This document shows positions 32,732 through 41,041 of a stretch of DNA of 64,000 nt, piece after piece; position 1 is the first letter of the stretch; each line of letters opens with the position of its first letter. The position numbers and the translations under genes were made by a program. The notes beneath the pieces were generated by a model. It was not told the origin of the DNA. It did not search any database and worked only from the letters and a program-made list of their open reading frames with translations. The stretch comes from Azovibrio restrictus DSM 23866. Lineage in GTDB: Bacteria; Pseudomonadota; Gammaproteobacteria; Burkholderiales; Rhodocyclaceae. The stretch lies in assembly GCF_000429665.1 (NCBI RefSeq), contig NZ_AUCH01000001.1, positions 248,001-312,000 on the forward strand. Reading direction: 5' to 3'.

Positions 32732-33192
32732 CGGGGTCCCTGGGCGAGGATCATGCGGCGCAGCCGGTCCCCCAGCTGACGGGCCAGATCCAGGGAAATC
32801 CGGGAGGCGATGCGGGCATGGTCATCCATGAGATGCAGGAAGTCACCCCGGAACAGCACCGCCACTTCCACCGGCCCCAGGGCCCGGGCCTGAGCTGCCC
32901 GGGGCGCATCGTCGAGCAGGGCCATCTCGCCAAAGAAGGAACCCGGCTCCAGCTGGGCGATGGGGGCTTCGGTCTCCCCCTGCCGGCAGATCAGCACCTG
33001 GCCGGACAGCAGGATGTAAAGGGCCTGGCCCTCTTCCCCTTCATCGAAGATCACTTCCCCCGCCTGATAACGGCGTTGATGCAGGAAGCCCTGGACCACC
33101 TGCACATCCCGGCCGGAGAGGCCGGAGAACAGGCGGCAGGTCGCCAGGGGCGTATCCCCGCCCCGCTCCCGGAAAAATCTGAGCATGCCCAC
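32728..33192 (-). CDS. Cyclic nucleotide-binding domain protein
   Basis: A 154-residue single-domain protein. Residues about 20-135 form a CRP-type cNMP-binding fold: YQAGEVIFDEGEEGQALYILLSGQV, then the phosphate-binding cassette GSFFGEMALLDDAPRAAQARA, which keeps the FGE..L......R pattern. There is no HTH, so it is not a transcription factor of the CRP type. It is translationally coupled to the PerM-like transporter and may gate or modulate it, an inference from the overlap. An alternative start two codons downstream (ATG 33186) cannot be excluded. Confidence 0.85.
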   Translation of the reverse strand: MGMLRFFRERGGDTPLATCRLFSGLSGRDVQVVQGFLHQRRYQAGEVIFDEGEEGQALYILLSGQVLICRQGETEAPIAQLEPGSFFGEMALLDDAPRAAQARALGPVEVAVLFRGDFLHLMDDHARIASRISLDLARQLGDRLRRMILAQGPR

Positions 33193-33247
33193 TCCCTACA
33201 CAAGATGCCGGGATTCTAGCCCCAGCCGGGGAGCCGGCACCACGGGA

Positions 33248-33685
33248 TCAGCCGCCCGCCACGAGAAAATCGGAAAAATAGACCCGTTCCACCAGGGGTG
33301 CTTCGAAATAGTGGTTGAGGTGGGCGATGATGGCCTCCTGGGCGGCCTTCTTGCCTTCCAGGGAATAGATGTCATCCCCGGGCACCTGGCTGAATCCCCG
33401 GCGCACACCTTCCAGCACCTGCACGTGGTGCTGCTGGAACAGGCCCGTGTACTCCGGCCCCGAGATTTCCAGCTGGATGTCCGTGCGCACGAACCGCCCC
33501 CCGCCCACCTGGGCCACCACCCGCCCCAGGCTCACATAGGCAGGCTGTTCCACTTGCTGGTCCGGCTGGGTTTGCTTCCAGATGAAGAAGCCGGCAATGC
33601 TGCCGGCGATGAAAATCAGCACCGCCAGGGAGCCTATCAGCACCGTATTGGCGCCATTACGGGTATCACGTCGCTGGGTCGTCAT
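33248..33685 (-). CDS. FliL-like membrane protein
   Basis: A 145-residue single-pass inner-membrane protein: a short cytoplasmic N-terminus, one helix (about 14-35, TVLIGSLAVLIFIAGSIAGFFIW) and a periplasmic domain with YVSLGRVVAQVGGGRFVRTDIQLEISG and a C-terminal VERVYFSDFLVAGG. This is the layout of FliL, which links stator and flagellar rotor, but no flagellar genes are adjacent, so it may be a stand-alone FliL-family protein. The reading frame continues upstream, but that part coincides with a cyclic-di-GMP riboswitch; ATG 33685 with GGGGGA upstream is the start. Control by cyclic-di-GMP is therefore likely. Confidence 0.78.
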   Translation of the reverse strand: MTTQRRDTRNGANTVLIGSLAVLIFIAGSIAGFFIWKQTQPDQQVEQPAYVSLGRVVAQVGGGRFVRTDIQLEISGPEYTGLFQQHHVQVLEGVRRGFSQVPGDDIYSLEGKKAAQEAIIAHLNHYFEAPLVERVYFSDFLVAGG

Positions 33686-33769
33686 GGGAATGTCCCCCGA
33701 AAGCCGGAAAACCAAGGGGAAACCGGAAATCTGGTCCGGAGAAGGCGGTGCGAACGGCACACCAGCCGC

Positions 33770-33862
33770 GTTGCGCAACCCGGCCATCCTTCCCGCGCGG
33801 GGAGTGGGACCCGTAGGCTTTGCGTCCCGGGATTACCCCCGGTTTGCCCTTGAACTCGTGCC
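33770..33862 (-). ncRNA. Cyclic-di-GMP-I (GEMM-I) riboswitch
   Basis: On the minus strand the leader reads AGGGCAAACC (33841-33850), a GC-rich hairpin arm, then GGGACGCAAAGCC (33816-33828), ACGGGTC, a second GC-rich hairpin and AAGGATGGCCGGGTTG (33776-33791). AGGGCAAACC, GGGACGCAAAGCC and a G-rich GGCCGGGTTG close are the conserved GEMM-I core. It lies about 85 bases upstream of the FliL-like ATG, leaving space for an expression platform that includes a CCGGA/TCCGG hairpin. Recognised from the consensus by eye. Confidence 0.85.
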
Positions 33863-33878
33863 GTGATCATAACACGGC
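33860..33878. promoter_or_regulatory. Palindrome with embedded -10-like element upstream of the riboswitch
   Basis: GCCGTG-ATCATAA-CACGGC is a perfect six-base inverted repeat. On the minus strand its centre reads TTATGAT, a fair -10 box for the riboswitch transcript. An operator here could control the FliL-like gene, chrA, or both. Confidence 0.35.
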
Positions 33879-33963
33879 AGCCCCCCGGCCCTGTCACCAA
33901 AACGACCCCAATCCGGGGGAGAATGGCGCACCCCATTTGCCCCCATCCATTCCGGCATCGACC

Positions 33964-35244
33964 ATGATTCCCGAACACCCCAGCTTTCTCAGCGCCATGG
34001 CCTACTGGTTCAAACTGGGCTGCATCAGCTTCGGCGGCCCCGCCGGGCAAATCTCCCTGATGCACGCGGAACTGGTGGAACGACGGCGCTGGATTTCCGA
34101 GCAGCGCTTCCTGCACGCCCTCAACTACTGCATGGCCCTGCCCGGCCCGGAAGCCCAGCAGCTGGCCACCTACCTGGGCTGGCTGCTGCACGGGGTGAAG
34201 GGCGGGCTGACAGCGGGCATCCTGTTCGTGCTGCCGGCCTTCCTGCTGCTCACGGGATTGAGCTGGGCCTACGCCCTCCATGCCGACCAGCCCCTGACCA
34301 TGGCAGCCCTGTACGGCATCAAACCGGTGGTCACCGCCATCGTCATCCTGGCCGCCTGGCGCCTGGGCCAGCGCACCCTGAAGACCCCGGCCCTGGGCCT
34401 GGTGGCCGCCCTGGCTTTCCTGGCCATGGAATTCCTGGGCGCCCCCTTTCCCCTGGTGATCGCCGGGGCGGCCCTGGCCGGCATCCTCCTGGAACGGCTG
34501 CGCCCCGGCTTTGCCCAGCCCGCCTCGTCCAGCCAGACATCCCAGCCGCCAGCCCTGATCGATGACCAGAACCCGCCCCCGGTGCAGGCCAGCCTGCTGG
34601 CAAGCCTCAAACCCCTGATCCTGACCCTGGGAGTGGGAGCCCTGCTGTTGATGCTGACCAACAGCTACTTCAGCACCATGGCCCTGTTCTTCACCCAGAC
34701 CGCCCTGGTCACCTTCGGCGGCGCCTACGCGGTACTGCCCTACGTGCAGCAGGCTGCCGTCAGCACCCACGGCTGGCTCAGCGCGCCCCAGATGATCGAT
34801 GGTCTGGCCCTGGGTGAAACCACCCCGGGGCCCCTGATCATCATCGTCGCCTTCGTGGGCTTCATGGGCGGCTGGAACGGGGCCGCCCACCTGGGGCTGG
34901 AGCCGGCCCTGGCCGGCTGCATCGGCGCCGGGGTCGCCACCCTGTTCACCTTCCTGCCTTCCTTCGCCTTCATTTTTGCCGGCGCCCCCTGGATCGAGGC
35001 CAGCCGCGACAACCTGCGCCTGCAGGCCCCTCTCACCGCCATCAGTGCCGCCGTGGTGGGGGTGATCCTCACCCTGGCCCTGCTGCTGGCCCGCCATGTG
35101 TTCATCGGGGCAGGCGCCCCCGATCTCCCCGCCCTGGGACTGTGCCTGGGAGCACTACTGGCCATGGGCCGCTGGAACCTGGGGGTGATTAGCACCATAG
35201 GCATAGGCGCCGCCCTGGGAATATTCTGGAAATTTTTGATTTAG
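33964..35244 (+). CDS. chrA: Chromate efflux transporter ChrA (CHR family, long form)
   Basis: A 426-residue inner-membrane protein with two homologous CHR halves. The first half has FKLGCISFGGPAGQISLMHAELVERRRWISEQRFLHAL and CMALPGPEAQQLATYLGW; the second repeats ALVTFGGAYAVLPYVQQAAV and GLALGETTPGPLIIIVAFVGFMGGW. These FGGP and PGPEAQQ/TPGPL motifs define ChrA, which exports chromate, a sulfate analogue. About ten membrane segments are seen, with a Pro/Ser-rich linker at about 185-205. No ribosome-binding site is obvious before ATG 33964, though the frame is open to 33820. No chrB regulator is present. Chromate resistance is inferred from family only. Confidence 0.9.
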   Translation: MIPEHPSFLSAMAYWFKLGCISFGGPAGQISLMHAELVERRRWISEQRFLHALNYCMALPGPEAQQLATYLGWLLHGVKGGLTAGILFVLPAFLLLTGLSWAYALHADQPLTMAALYGIKPVVTAIVILAAWRLGQRTLKTPALGLVAALAFLAMEFLGAPFPLVIAGAALAGILLERLRPGFAQPASSSQTSQPPALIDDQNPPPVQASLLASLKPLILTLGVGALLLMLTNSYFSTMALFFTQTALVTFGGAYAVLPYVQQAAVSTHGWLSAPQMIDGLALGETTPGPLIIIVAFVGFMGGWNGAAHLGLEPALAGCIGAGVATLFTFLPSFAFIFAGAPWIEASRDNLRLQAPLTAISAAVVGVILTLALLLARHVFIGAGAPDLPALGLCLGALLAMGRWNLGVISTIGIGAALGIFWKFLI

Positions 35245-35302
35245 GTCGCTTGCGGCCCCTGTGCCAAGGGAACAATAATCCGGCCCACGGATCAGGATTC
35301 CC

Positions 35303-36373
35303 ATGCACAACGACACCATGAACCCCGGCCTGGAGTACCAGGCCGGCACCCCGCCCCAGCTCGACTCCCTGCACCGGGAACTGCCCGCCGGCACCCTGGT
35401 GGACAAGTACGGCCGGCAGATCAGCTATGTCCGGCTGTCCATCACCGACCGCTGCGACTTCCGCTGCACCTATTGCATGAGCGAGAACATGACCTTCCTG
35501 CCCCGGGACCAGGTCATGAGCCTGGAAGAATGCCTGCGGGTGGCGCGGATTTTCGTGCAGCTGGGGGTCAGCAAGCTGCGCATGACGGGGGGGGAGCCCC
35601 TGGTGCGCCCCAACGCCCTGTGGCTGTTCGAGCAGCTCGGCCAACTGGAGGGGCTGCGGGAGCTGGTGCTGACCACCAACGGTTCCCAGCTGGAACGCCA
35701 TGCCCCGGCCCTGAAGGCGGCCGGCGTCAGGCGCCTCAACGTCAGCCTGGACACCCTGCGCCCGGAGCGCTTTCGCACCATCACCCGCATCGGCTCCCTG
35801 GACAAGGTGCTCACCGGGCTGGAGGCAGCACGGCAGGCCGGCTTCGTGCACACCAAGTTGAACACGGTGATGATGCGCGGCTTCAACGACGACGAGTTCC
35901 CGGACCTGGTGCGCTACGCCCTGGCAAACGGGCTGGACATTTCCTTCATCGAGGAAATGCCCCTGGGCGACATCGCCGGCCGCTGCCGCACCTACATCTC
36001 CAGCCAGGAGGCCCTGGCAGGACTGCAGCAGCATTTCGACCTGATCCCCTCGGCGGAAAGCTCCGGCGGCCCGGCCCGCTACTGGCGCATCCCCGGCAGC
36101 CAGACCCGGGTGGGCTTCATCTCGCCCCACAGCCACAACTTCTGCGACAGCTGCAACCGGGTGCGCATCACCGCTCAGGGGGAGCTCTATCCCTGCCTGG
36201 GCCACAATGACGCCACGGCCCTGCTGCCCCTGCTGCGCCGGCATCCGGACGACGATGGCGCCGTGCGCCAGGCGATCATGGACAGCATGGGCCTCAAACC
36301 CAAGGCCCACGACTTCACCCAGCAGATGGACGCCCCCCAGGTGGTGCGCTTCATGTCCATGACCGGGGGCTGA
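35303..36373 (+). CDS. moaA: GTP 3',8-cyclase MoaA (molybdenum cofactor synthesis)
   Basis: A 356-residue radical SAM enzyme that, with MoaC, converts GTP to cyclic pyranopterin monophosphate. The N-terminal cluster is CDFRCTYC (C51, C55, C58); MTGGEPLVR follows at 94-102. The second [4Fe-4S] cluster, which binds GTP, is FCDSCNRVR with C281, C284 and C298. The C-terminus ends in the conserved double glycine (MTGG) needed for activity. AGGA sits six bases before ATG 35303. No other moa genes are adjacent. The gene is between chrA and mfd with short gaps. Confidence 0.95.
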   Translation: MHNDTMNPGLEYQAGTPPQLDSLHRELPAGTLVDKYGRQISYVRLSITDRCDFRCTYCMSENMTFLPRDQVMSLEECLRVARIFVQLGVSKLRMTGGEPLVRPNALWLFEQLGQLEGLRELVLTTNGSQLERHAPALKAAGVRRLNVSLDTLRPERFRTITRIGSLDKVLTGLEAARQAGFVHTKLNTVMMRGFNDDEFPDLVRYALANGLDISFIEEMPLGDIAGRCRTYISSQEALAGLQQHFDLIPSAESSGGPARYWRIPGSQTRVGFISPHSHNFCDSCNRVRITAQGELYPCLGHNDATALLPLLRRHPDDDGAVRQAIMDSMGLKPKAHDFTQQMDAPQVVRFMSMTGG

Positions 36374-36411
36374 ACGCCCCCCGGGGTTTCGGGCACCTCC
36401 CCCCGAGCCGG

Positions 36412-36417
36412 TATAAT
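36412..36417 (+). promoter_or_regulatory. -10 element for mfd
   Basis: TATAAT in GTATAATGCC overlaps the first in-frame ATG (36416) of the mfd frame, so that ATG cannot be translated from this promoter; it supports the GTG start at 36446. Confidence 0.5.
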
Positions 36418-36445
36418 GCCGGCCTTTGCCGAACCCCGTCCCACC

Positions 36446-39400
36446 GTGACCTCAAGCCCCAGCCTTCCTGCTCTTCCCCTCCCGTCCCTGCCCGCCCCCG
36501 GCCACAAGCTGGACTGGAACAGCGGCCCCGGCAGCCAGGACGCCCTGCTGCTGGCCACCCTGGCCGCTGGGTCCCGGGACCGGCTGCTCACCGTGATCAC
36601 CGCCAACGCCCTGGACGCCCAGCGCCTGCTGGAGGAAATCCCCTGGTTTGCCCCGGACCTGAAGGTGCGGCTGCTGCCGGACTGGGAAACCCTGCCCTAT
36701 GACAGCTTCTCGCCCCACCAGGACCTGGTCTCCGAGCGCTTGGCCACCCTCTGGAGCGTGCGCCAGGGCGAATGCCAGGTGCTGCTGGTGCCCGCTTCCA
36801 CCGCCGTCTACCGGCTGGCGCCGCCAGCCTTCCTGGCCGCCTACACCTTCTCCTTCAAGAAGGGCGAGCGGCTGGATGCGGAACAGTTCCGGGCCCAGGT
36901 GACCCTGGCCGGCTACCACCACGTGACCCAGGTGGTGTCTCCGGGGGAATACTCGATCCGGGGCGGGCTGATCGACCTGTTCCCCATGGGCTCGCCCCTG
37001 CCCTACCGGCTCGACCTGTTCGACGACGAGATCGAATCCATCCGCACCTTCGACGTGGATACCCAGCGCACCCTCTACCCGGTGCCCGAAATCCGCCTGC
37101 TGCCAGCCCGGGAATTCCCCATGGACGACAAGGGCCGCACCCGCTTCCGGCAGAAGTTCCGCGAAGTGTTCGAGGGGGACCCGGCCAAGGTGCAGGTGTA
37201 CAAGGACATTTCCGCCGGCATCGCCACCGCCGGCATCGAGTATTACCTGCCCCTCTTCTTCGAGGAAACCGCCAGCCTGTTCGACTACCTGCCCTCGGAC
37301 GCCCTGCTGATCACCCACGGGGACGTGCCCAAGGCCCTGGGGGATTTCTGGAAGGACACCCGCTCCCGCCACGACATGCTCCAGGGGGACAAGGCCCGGC
37401 CCCTGCTGCCGCCCGGCGAGCTGTTCGTGCCCGAGGAAGATTTCTTCATCGCCGCGAAGCGGCACGGCCGCATCCAGCTCCAGCCCCAGGCCGGTAGCCC
37501 GGTAGGCAGCGTCGCCGTGGACCGCCGCGCCGAAGACCCCCTGGCCCGCCTGAAGGATTTCCTCGCCGGCTTTCCGGGCCGGGTGCTGATCCTGGCCGAA
37601 TCCGCCGGGCGCCGGGAAACCCTGGCCCAGATGCTGGCCGAACACGGGGTCCGCCCCGAGGCCAGTGCCGACCTGGCCGCCTTCCTGGCCGGCGACAGCC
37701 GCCTGGCCCTGGGCGCCGCCCCTCTCCAGGCGGGCCTCTTGATCGACGCACAGCTGGCCCTGATCACCGAGAGCGAGCTCTACGCCGGCAGCCCCAGGAA
37801 GACCCGCAAGGAACAAAAGCGCAAGGCCAGCCTGGACAACTGGCTGAAGGACCTGACCGAGCTCAAGGTGGGCGACCCGGTGGTGCACGAATCCCACGGC
37901 ATCGGCCGCTACATGGGCCTGGTGCACATGGACCTGGGGGAAGGTCCCCTGGAGTTCCTGGAGCTGCATTACGCCAATGAGGCCAAGCTGTTCGTGCCCG
38001 TGTCGCAACTGCACGTGATCTCCCGTTACTCGGGGGCCGACCCGGAAGCCGCGCCCCTGCACACCCTGGGCTCGGGCCAGTGGGAAAAGGCCAAGAGGAA
38101 GGCCGCCCTCCAGGCCCGGGACACGGCCGCCGAGCTGCTGGCCCTGTACGCCCGCCGGGCCGCCCGCCAGGGGCACGCCTTCGAATTCACCGAACAGGAC
38201 TACGAGGCCTTCGCCGACGGCTTCGGCTTCGAGGAAACCGCCGACCAGGCCGCCGCCATCGCCGCCGTGATCGAGGACATGAAGTCCGGCAAGCCCATGG
38301 ACCGGCTGGTGTGCGGCGACGTGGGCTTCGGCAAGACCGAGGTGGCCCTGCGCGCCGCCTTCTGCGCCGTGGCCGGCGGCAAGCAGGTGGCGGTGCTCTG
38401 CCCCACCACCCTGCTCTGCGAACAGCACTACCAGACCTTCGCCGACCGCTTCGCCGACTGGCCGGTCAAGGTCGCCGAAATCTCCCGCTTCAAGACCGCC
38501 AAGGAAACCGCACTGGCCCTGAAGGAGCTGGAAGAAGGCAAGATCGACATCATCATCGGCACCCACAAGCTGATCGCCAAGGACGTGAAATTCGCCCGCC
38601 TGGGCCTGGTGATGATCGACGAGGAACACCGTTTCGGGGTGCGCCAGAAGGAAGCCCTGAAGGCCCTGCGCGCCGAGGTGGACGTGCTGACGCTTACCGC
38701 CACCCCGATTCCCCGGACGCTCGCCATGAGCCTGGAAGGCCTGCGGGACTTTTCGGTGATCGCCACGGCACCGCAAAAGCGGCTGGCCATCAAGACCTTC
38801 GTCTCCCGCTTCTCGGACGGCATCATCCGCGAAGCCGTGCTGCGGGAACTGAAGCGGGGCGGCCAGGTGTACTTCCTGCACAACGAGGTGGACACCATCG
38901 AGAACATGCGGGAGAAGCTGGAAAAGCTGGTGCCCGAAGCCCGGGTCGTCGTCGGTCACGGCCAGATGGGGGAACGGGACCTGGAGCGGGTGATGCGCGA
39001 CTTCACCAGCCAGCGGGCCAACCTGCTCCTGTGCACCACCATCATCGAGACCGGCATCGACAACCCCCACGCCAACACCATCCTGATCAACCGTTCGGAA
39101 AAGTTCGGTCTCGCCCAGCTGCACCAGTTGCGCGGCCGGGTCGGCCGCTCCCACCACCAGGCCTACGCCTACCTGCTGGTGCAGGATGAAAAGGCCATGA
39201 CCAAGCAGGCCAGGCAGCGCCTGGAGGCCATCCAGATGATGGAGGACCTGGGTTCCGGCTTCTACCTGGCCATGCACGACCTGGAAATCCGCGGCGCCGG
39301 CGAGGTGCTGGGAGACAACCAGTCTGGGGAAATGCAGGAGGTGGGCTTCAATGTGTTCACCGACATGCTCAACCGGGCCGTCTCGGCCCTGCGCCAGGGC

Positions 39401-39886
39401 AAGCACCTGAGCGAAGAGGACCTGACCCAGCCCATCGGCATCAGCACCGACATCAACCTGCACGTGCCCGCCCTGCTCCCCAACGCCTACTGTCCGGACG
39501 TGCACGAGCGCCTGTCCCTCTACAAACGCCTGGCCAACTGCGAGCAGCAGGAGGAGGTGGACGCCCTGCAGGAAGAGCTGATCGACCGCTTCGGGGAACT
39601 GCCGCCCCAGGGGGAATCCCTGATCGCCACCCACCGGCTGCGCATCCTGGTGAAGCCTTACTGCGTGCAGAAGCTGGATGCCACCGCCGACCAGATCCTG
39701 GTCACCTTCGGCCCGGAATTTGCGAAGCTGGCGCCTATCGAACCGATCAAGATAATCAACTTGATCCAGAAGAACCGGAACTACAAACTGGCCGGACAGG
39801 ATAAACTCGCATTGGTGCGCCACTGCCCCACCCTGAAGGACAAGGTGGCCGCCGTCAAAGACATGATAAGGACCCTGACCCAATGA
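36446..39886 (+). CDS. mfd: Transcription-repair coupling factor Mfd
   Basis: A 1146-residue DNA translocase that removes stalled RNA polymerase and recruits UvrA. The N-terminal UvrB-like part carries DWETLPYDSFSPHQDLVSERL and YSIRGGLIDLFPMG; the RNAP-interaction domain follows (PVVHESHGIGRYMGL). The translocase has Walker A CGDVGFGKTEVALRAA (about residue 624), IGTHKLIAKDVKF, MIDEEHRFGVRQKE, LTATPIPRTL and QLRGRVGRSHHQAYAYLL. The TRCF C-terminal domain completes it. I prefer GTG 36446 because the ATG at 36416 overlaps a perfect -10 box. Its stop overlaps the aroG start by four bases, an unusual coupling of a repair gene to aromatic synthesis. Confidence 0.96.
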   Translation: MTSSPSLPALPLPSLPAPGHKLDWNSGPGSQDALLLATLAAGSRDRLLTVITANALDAQRLLEEIPWFAPDLKVRLLPDWETLPYDSFSPHQDLVSERLATLWSVRQGECQVLLVPASTAVYRLAPPAFLAAYTFSFKKGERLDAEQFRAQVTLAGYHHVTQVVSPGEYSIRGGLIDLFPMGSPLPYRLDLFDDEIESIRTFDVDTQRTLYPVPEIRLLPAREFPMDDKGRTRFRQKFREVFEGDPAKVQVYKDISAGIATAGIEYYLPLFFEETASLFDYLPSDALLITHGDVPKALGDFWKDTRSRHDMLQGDKARPLLPPGELFVPEEDFFIAAKRHGRIQLQPQAGSPVGSVAVDRRAEDPLARLKDFLAGFPGRVLILAESAGRRETLAQMLAEHGVRPEASADLAAFLAGDSRLALGAAPLQAGLLIDAQLALITESELYAGSPRKTRKEQKRKASLDNWLKDLTELKVGDPVVHESHGIGRYMGLVHMDLGEGPLEFLELHYANEAKLFVPVSQLHVISRYSGADPEAAPLHTLGSGQWEKAKRKAALQARDTAAELLALYARRAARQGHAFEFTEQDYEAFADGFGFEETADQAAAIAAVIEDMKSGKPMDRLVCGDVGFGKTEVALRAAFCAVAGGKQVAVLCPTTLLCEQHYQTFADRFADWPVKVAEISRFKTAKETALALKELEEGKIDIIIGTHKLIAKDVKFARLGLVMIDEEHRFGVRQKEALKALRAEVDVLTLTATPIPRTLAMSLEGLRDFSVIATAPQKRLAIKTFVSRFSDGIIREAVLRELKRGGQVYFLHNEVDTIENMREKLEKLVPEARVVVGHGQMGERDLERVMRDFTSQRANLLLCTTIIETGIDNPHANTILINRSEKFGLAQLHQLRGRVGRSHHQAYAYLLVQDEKAMTKQARQRLEAIQMMEDLGSGFYLAMHDLEIRGAGEVLGDNQSGEMQEVGFNVFTDMLNRAVSALRQGKHLSEEDLTQPIGISTDINLHVPALLPNAYCPDVHERLSLYKRLANCEQQEEVDALQEELIDRFGELPPQGESLIATHRLRILVKPYCVQKLDATADQILVTFGPEFAKLAPIEPIKIINLIQKNRNYKLAGQDKLALVRHCPTLKDKVAAVKDMIRTLTQ

Positions 39887-40971
39887 CCGACGACGACAAG
39901 ATCGACACTCTCGAAGACATCAATGTCGCGGCTTTCGACCCCATGCCCAGCCCGGCCGAACTCCACGCCCGTCTGCCCATGAGCAAGGCTGCCGCCCGCA
40001 CCGTCTCCAACGGCCGCAAGGCCCTGAACGCCATCCTGGACCGCAAGGATCCCCGCCTGTTCGTGGTGGTGGGCCCCTGCTCCATCCACGACCCGGTGGC
40101 CGGCCTGGATTACGCCCGCCGCCTGAAGGCTCTGGCCGACGAGATCTCCGACGTGCTCTTGATCGTGATGCGGGTCTATTTCGAAAAGCCCCGCACCACC
40201 GTGGGCTGGAAGGGTTACATCAACGATCCCTTCATGGACGACTCCTTCCAGGTGGACAAGGGCATGGAGAAGGCCCGCGACTTCCTGCTCCAGGTCAATG
40301 AAATCGGCCTGCCCACCGGCACCGAGGCCCTGGACCCCAATTCGCCCCAGTACTACGGGGACCTGATCGCCTGGACCGCCATCGGCGCCCGCACCACGGA
40401 ATCCCAGACCCACCGGGAAATGTCCTCGGGCCTGTCCACCCCCGTGGGCTTCAAGAACGGCACCAGCGGCGACCTGACCGTGGCCATCAACGCCATTCTC
40501 TCCGCCTCCCGGCCCCACTCCTTCCTGGGCCTGGACATGGACGGCCGGGTCACCATCGTGCGCACCACCGGCAACCCCTACGGCCACGTGGTGCTGCGCG
40601 GCGGCGACGGCAAGCCCAACTACGACACGGTTTCCATCGCCATGGCCGAGGAAGCCCTGAAGAAGGCCAAGCTGCCCGCCAACCTGGTGGTGGACTGCTC
40701 CCACGCCAACAGCTACAAGAAGCCGGAAATGCAGCCCCTGGTGATGGCCGACGTAGTCAGCCAGGTCCGCGCCGGCAATCAGTCCATCGTCGGGGTGATG
40801 ATCGAATCCAATATCGAGGCTGGCAACCAGCCCATCCCCGCCGACCTGTCCCAGCTCAAGTACGGCTGCTCGGTCACCGACGGCTGCGTGGACTGGGATA
40901 CCACCGAGAAGATGCTGCGCGACGCCGCCGTGCTGCTGCGCGACGTACTGCCCGAACGCCTGGGCAGCTGA
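39883..40971 (+). CDS. aroG: 3-deoxy-7-phosphoheptulonate (DAHP) synthase, class I
   Basis: A 362-residue enzyme joining phosphoenolpyruvate and erythrose 4-phosphate, the entry to the shikimate pathway. The family motifs are FVVVGPCSIHDP (59-70), MRVYFEKPRTTVGWKG, IGARTTESQTHREMSSGLS and VVDCSHANSYKKPEMQ with the metal ligands Cys and His. The length and sequence match the AroF/AroG/AroH group; which feedback type (Phe, Tyr or Trp) it is cannot be told. It begins at ATGA overlapping the mfd stop, and ends at a strong terminator. Confidence 0.95.
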   Translation: MTDDDKIDTLEDINVAAFDPMPSPAELHARLPMSKAAARTVSNGRKALNAILDRKDPRLFVVVGPCSIHDPVAGLDYARRLKALADEISDVLLIVMRVYFEKPRTTVGWKGYINDPFMDDSFQVDKGMEKARDFLLQVNEIGLPTGTEALDPNSPQYYGDLIAWTAIGARTTESQTHREMSSGLSTPVGFKNGTSGDLTVAINAILSASRPHSFLGLDMDGRVTIVRTTGNPYGHVVLRGGDGKPNYDTVSIAMAEEALKKAKLPANLVVDCSHANSYKKPEMQPLVMADVVSQVRAGNQSIVGVMIESNIEAGNQPIPADLSQLKYGCSVTDGCVDWDTTEKMLRDAAVLLRDVLPERLGS

Positions 40972-40988
40972 CCCCATCAGTGCCCAGG

Positions 40989-41014
40989 AAAACCCCGGTC
41001 CGCCGGGGTTTTTT
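40989..41014 (+). terminator. Terminator after aroG
   Basis: AAAACCCCGG, TCCG loop, CCGGGGTTTTTT, 18 bases beyond the stop: a textbook intrinsic terminator. Confidence 0.9.
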
Positions 41015-41041
41015 CACGTGGGCCGGAGAACACCACATCCC

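Noticed and set aside
36452..39883. A 1143-codon open frame on the minus strand opposite mfd
   Set aside because: The plus strand encodes an unmistakable Mfd with all helicase motifs; the antisense frame is Gly/Val/Gln-rich low complexity, typical of a GC-rich shadow.
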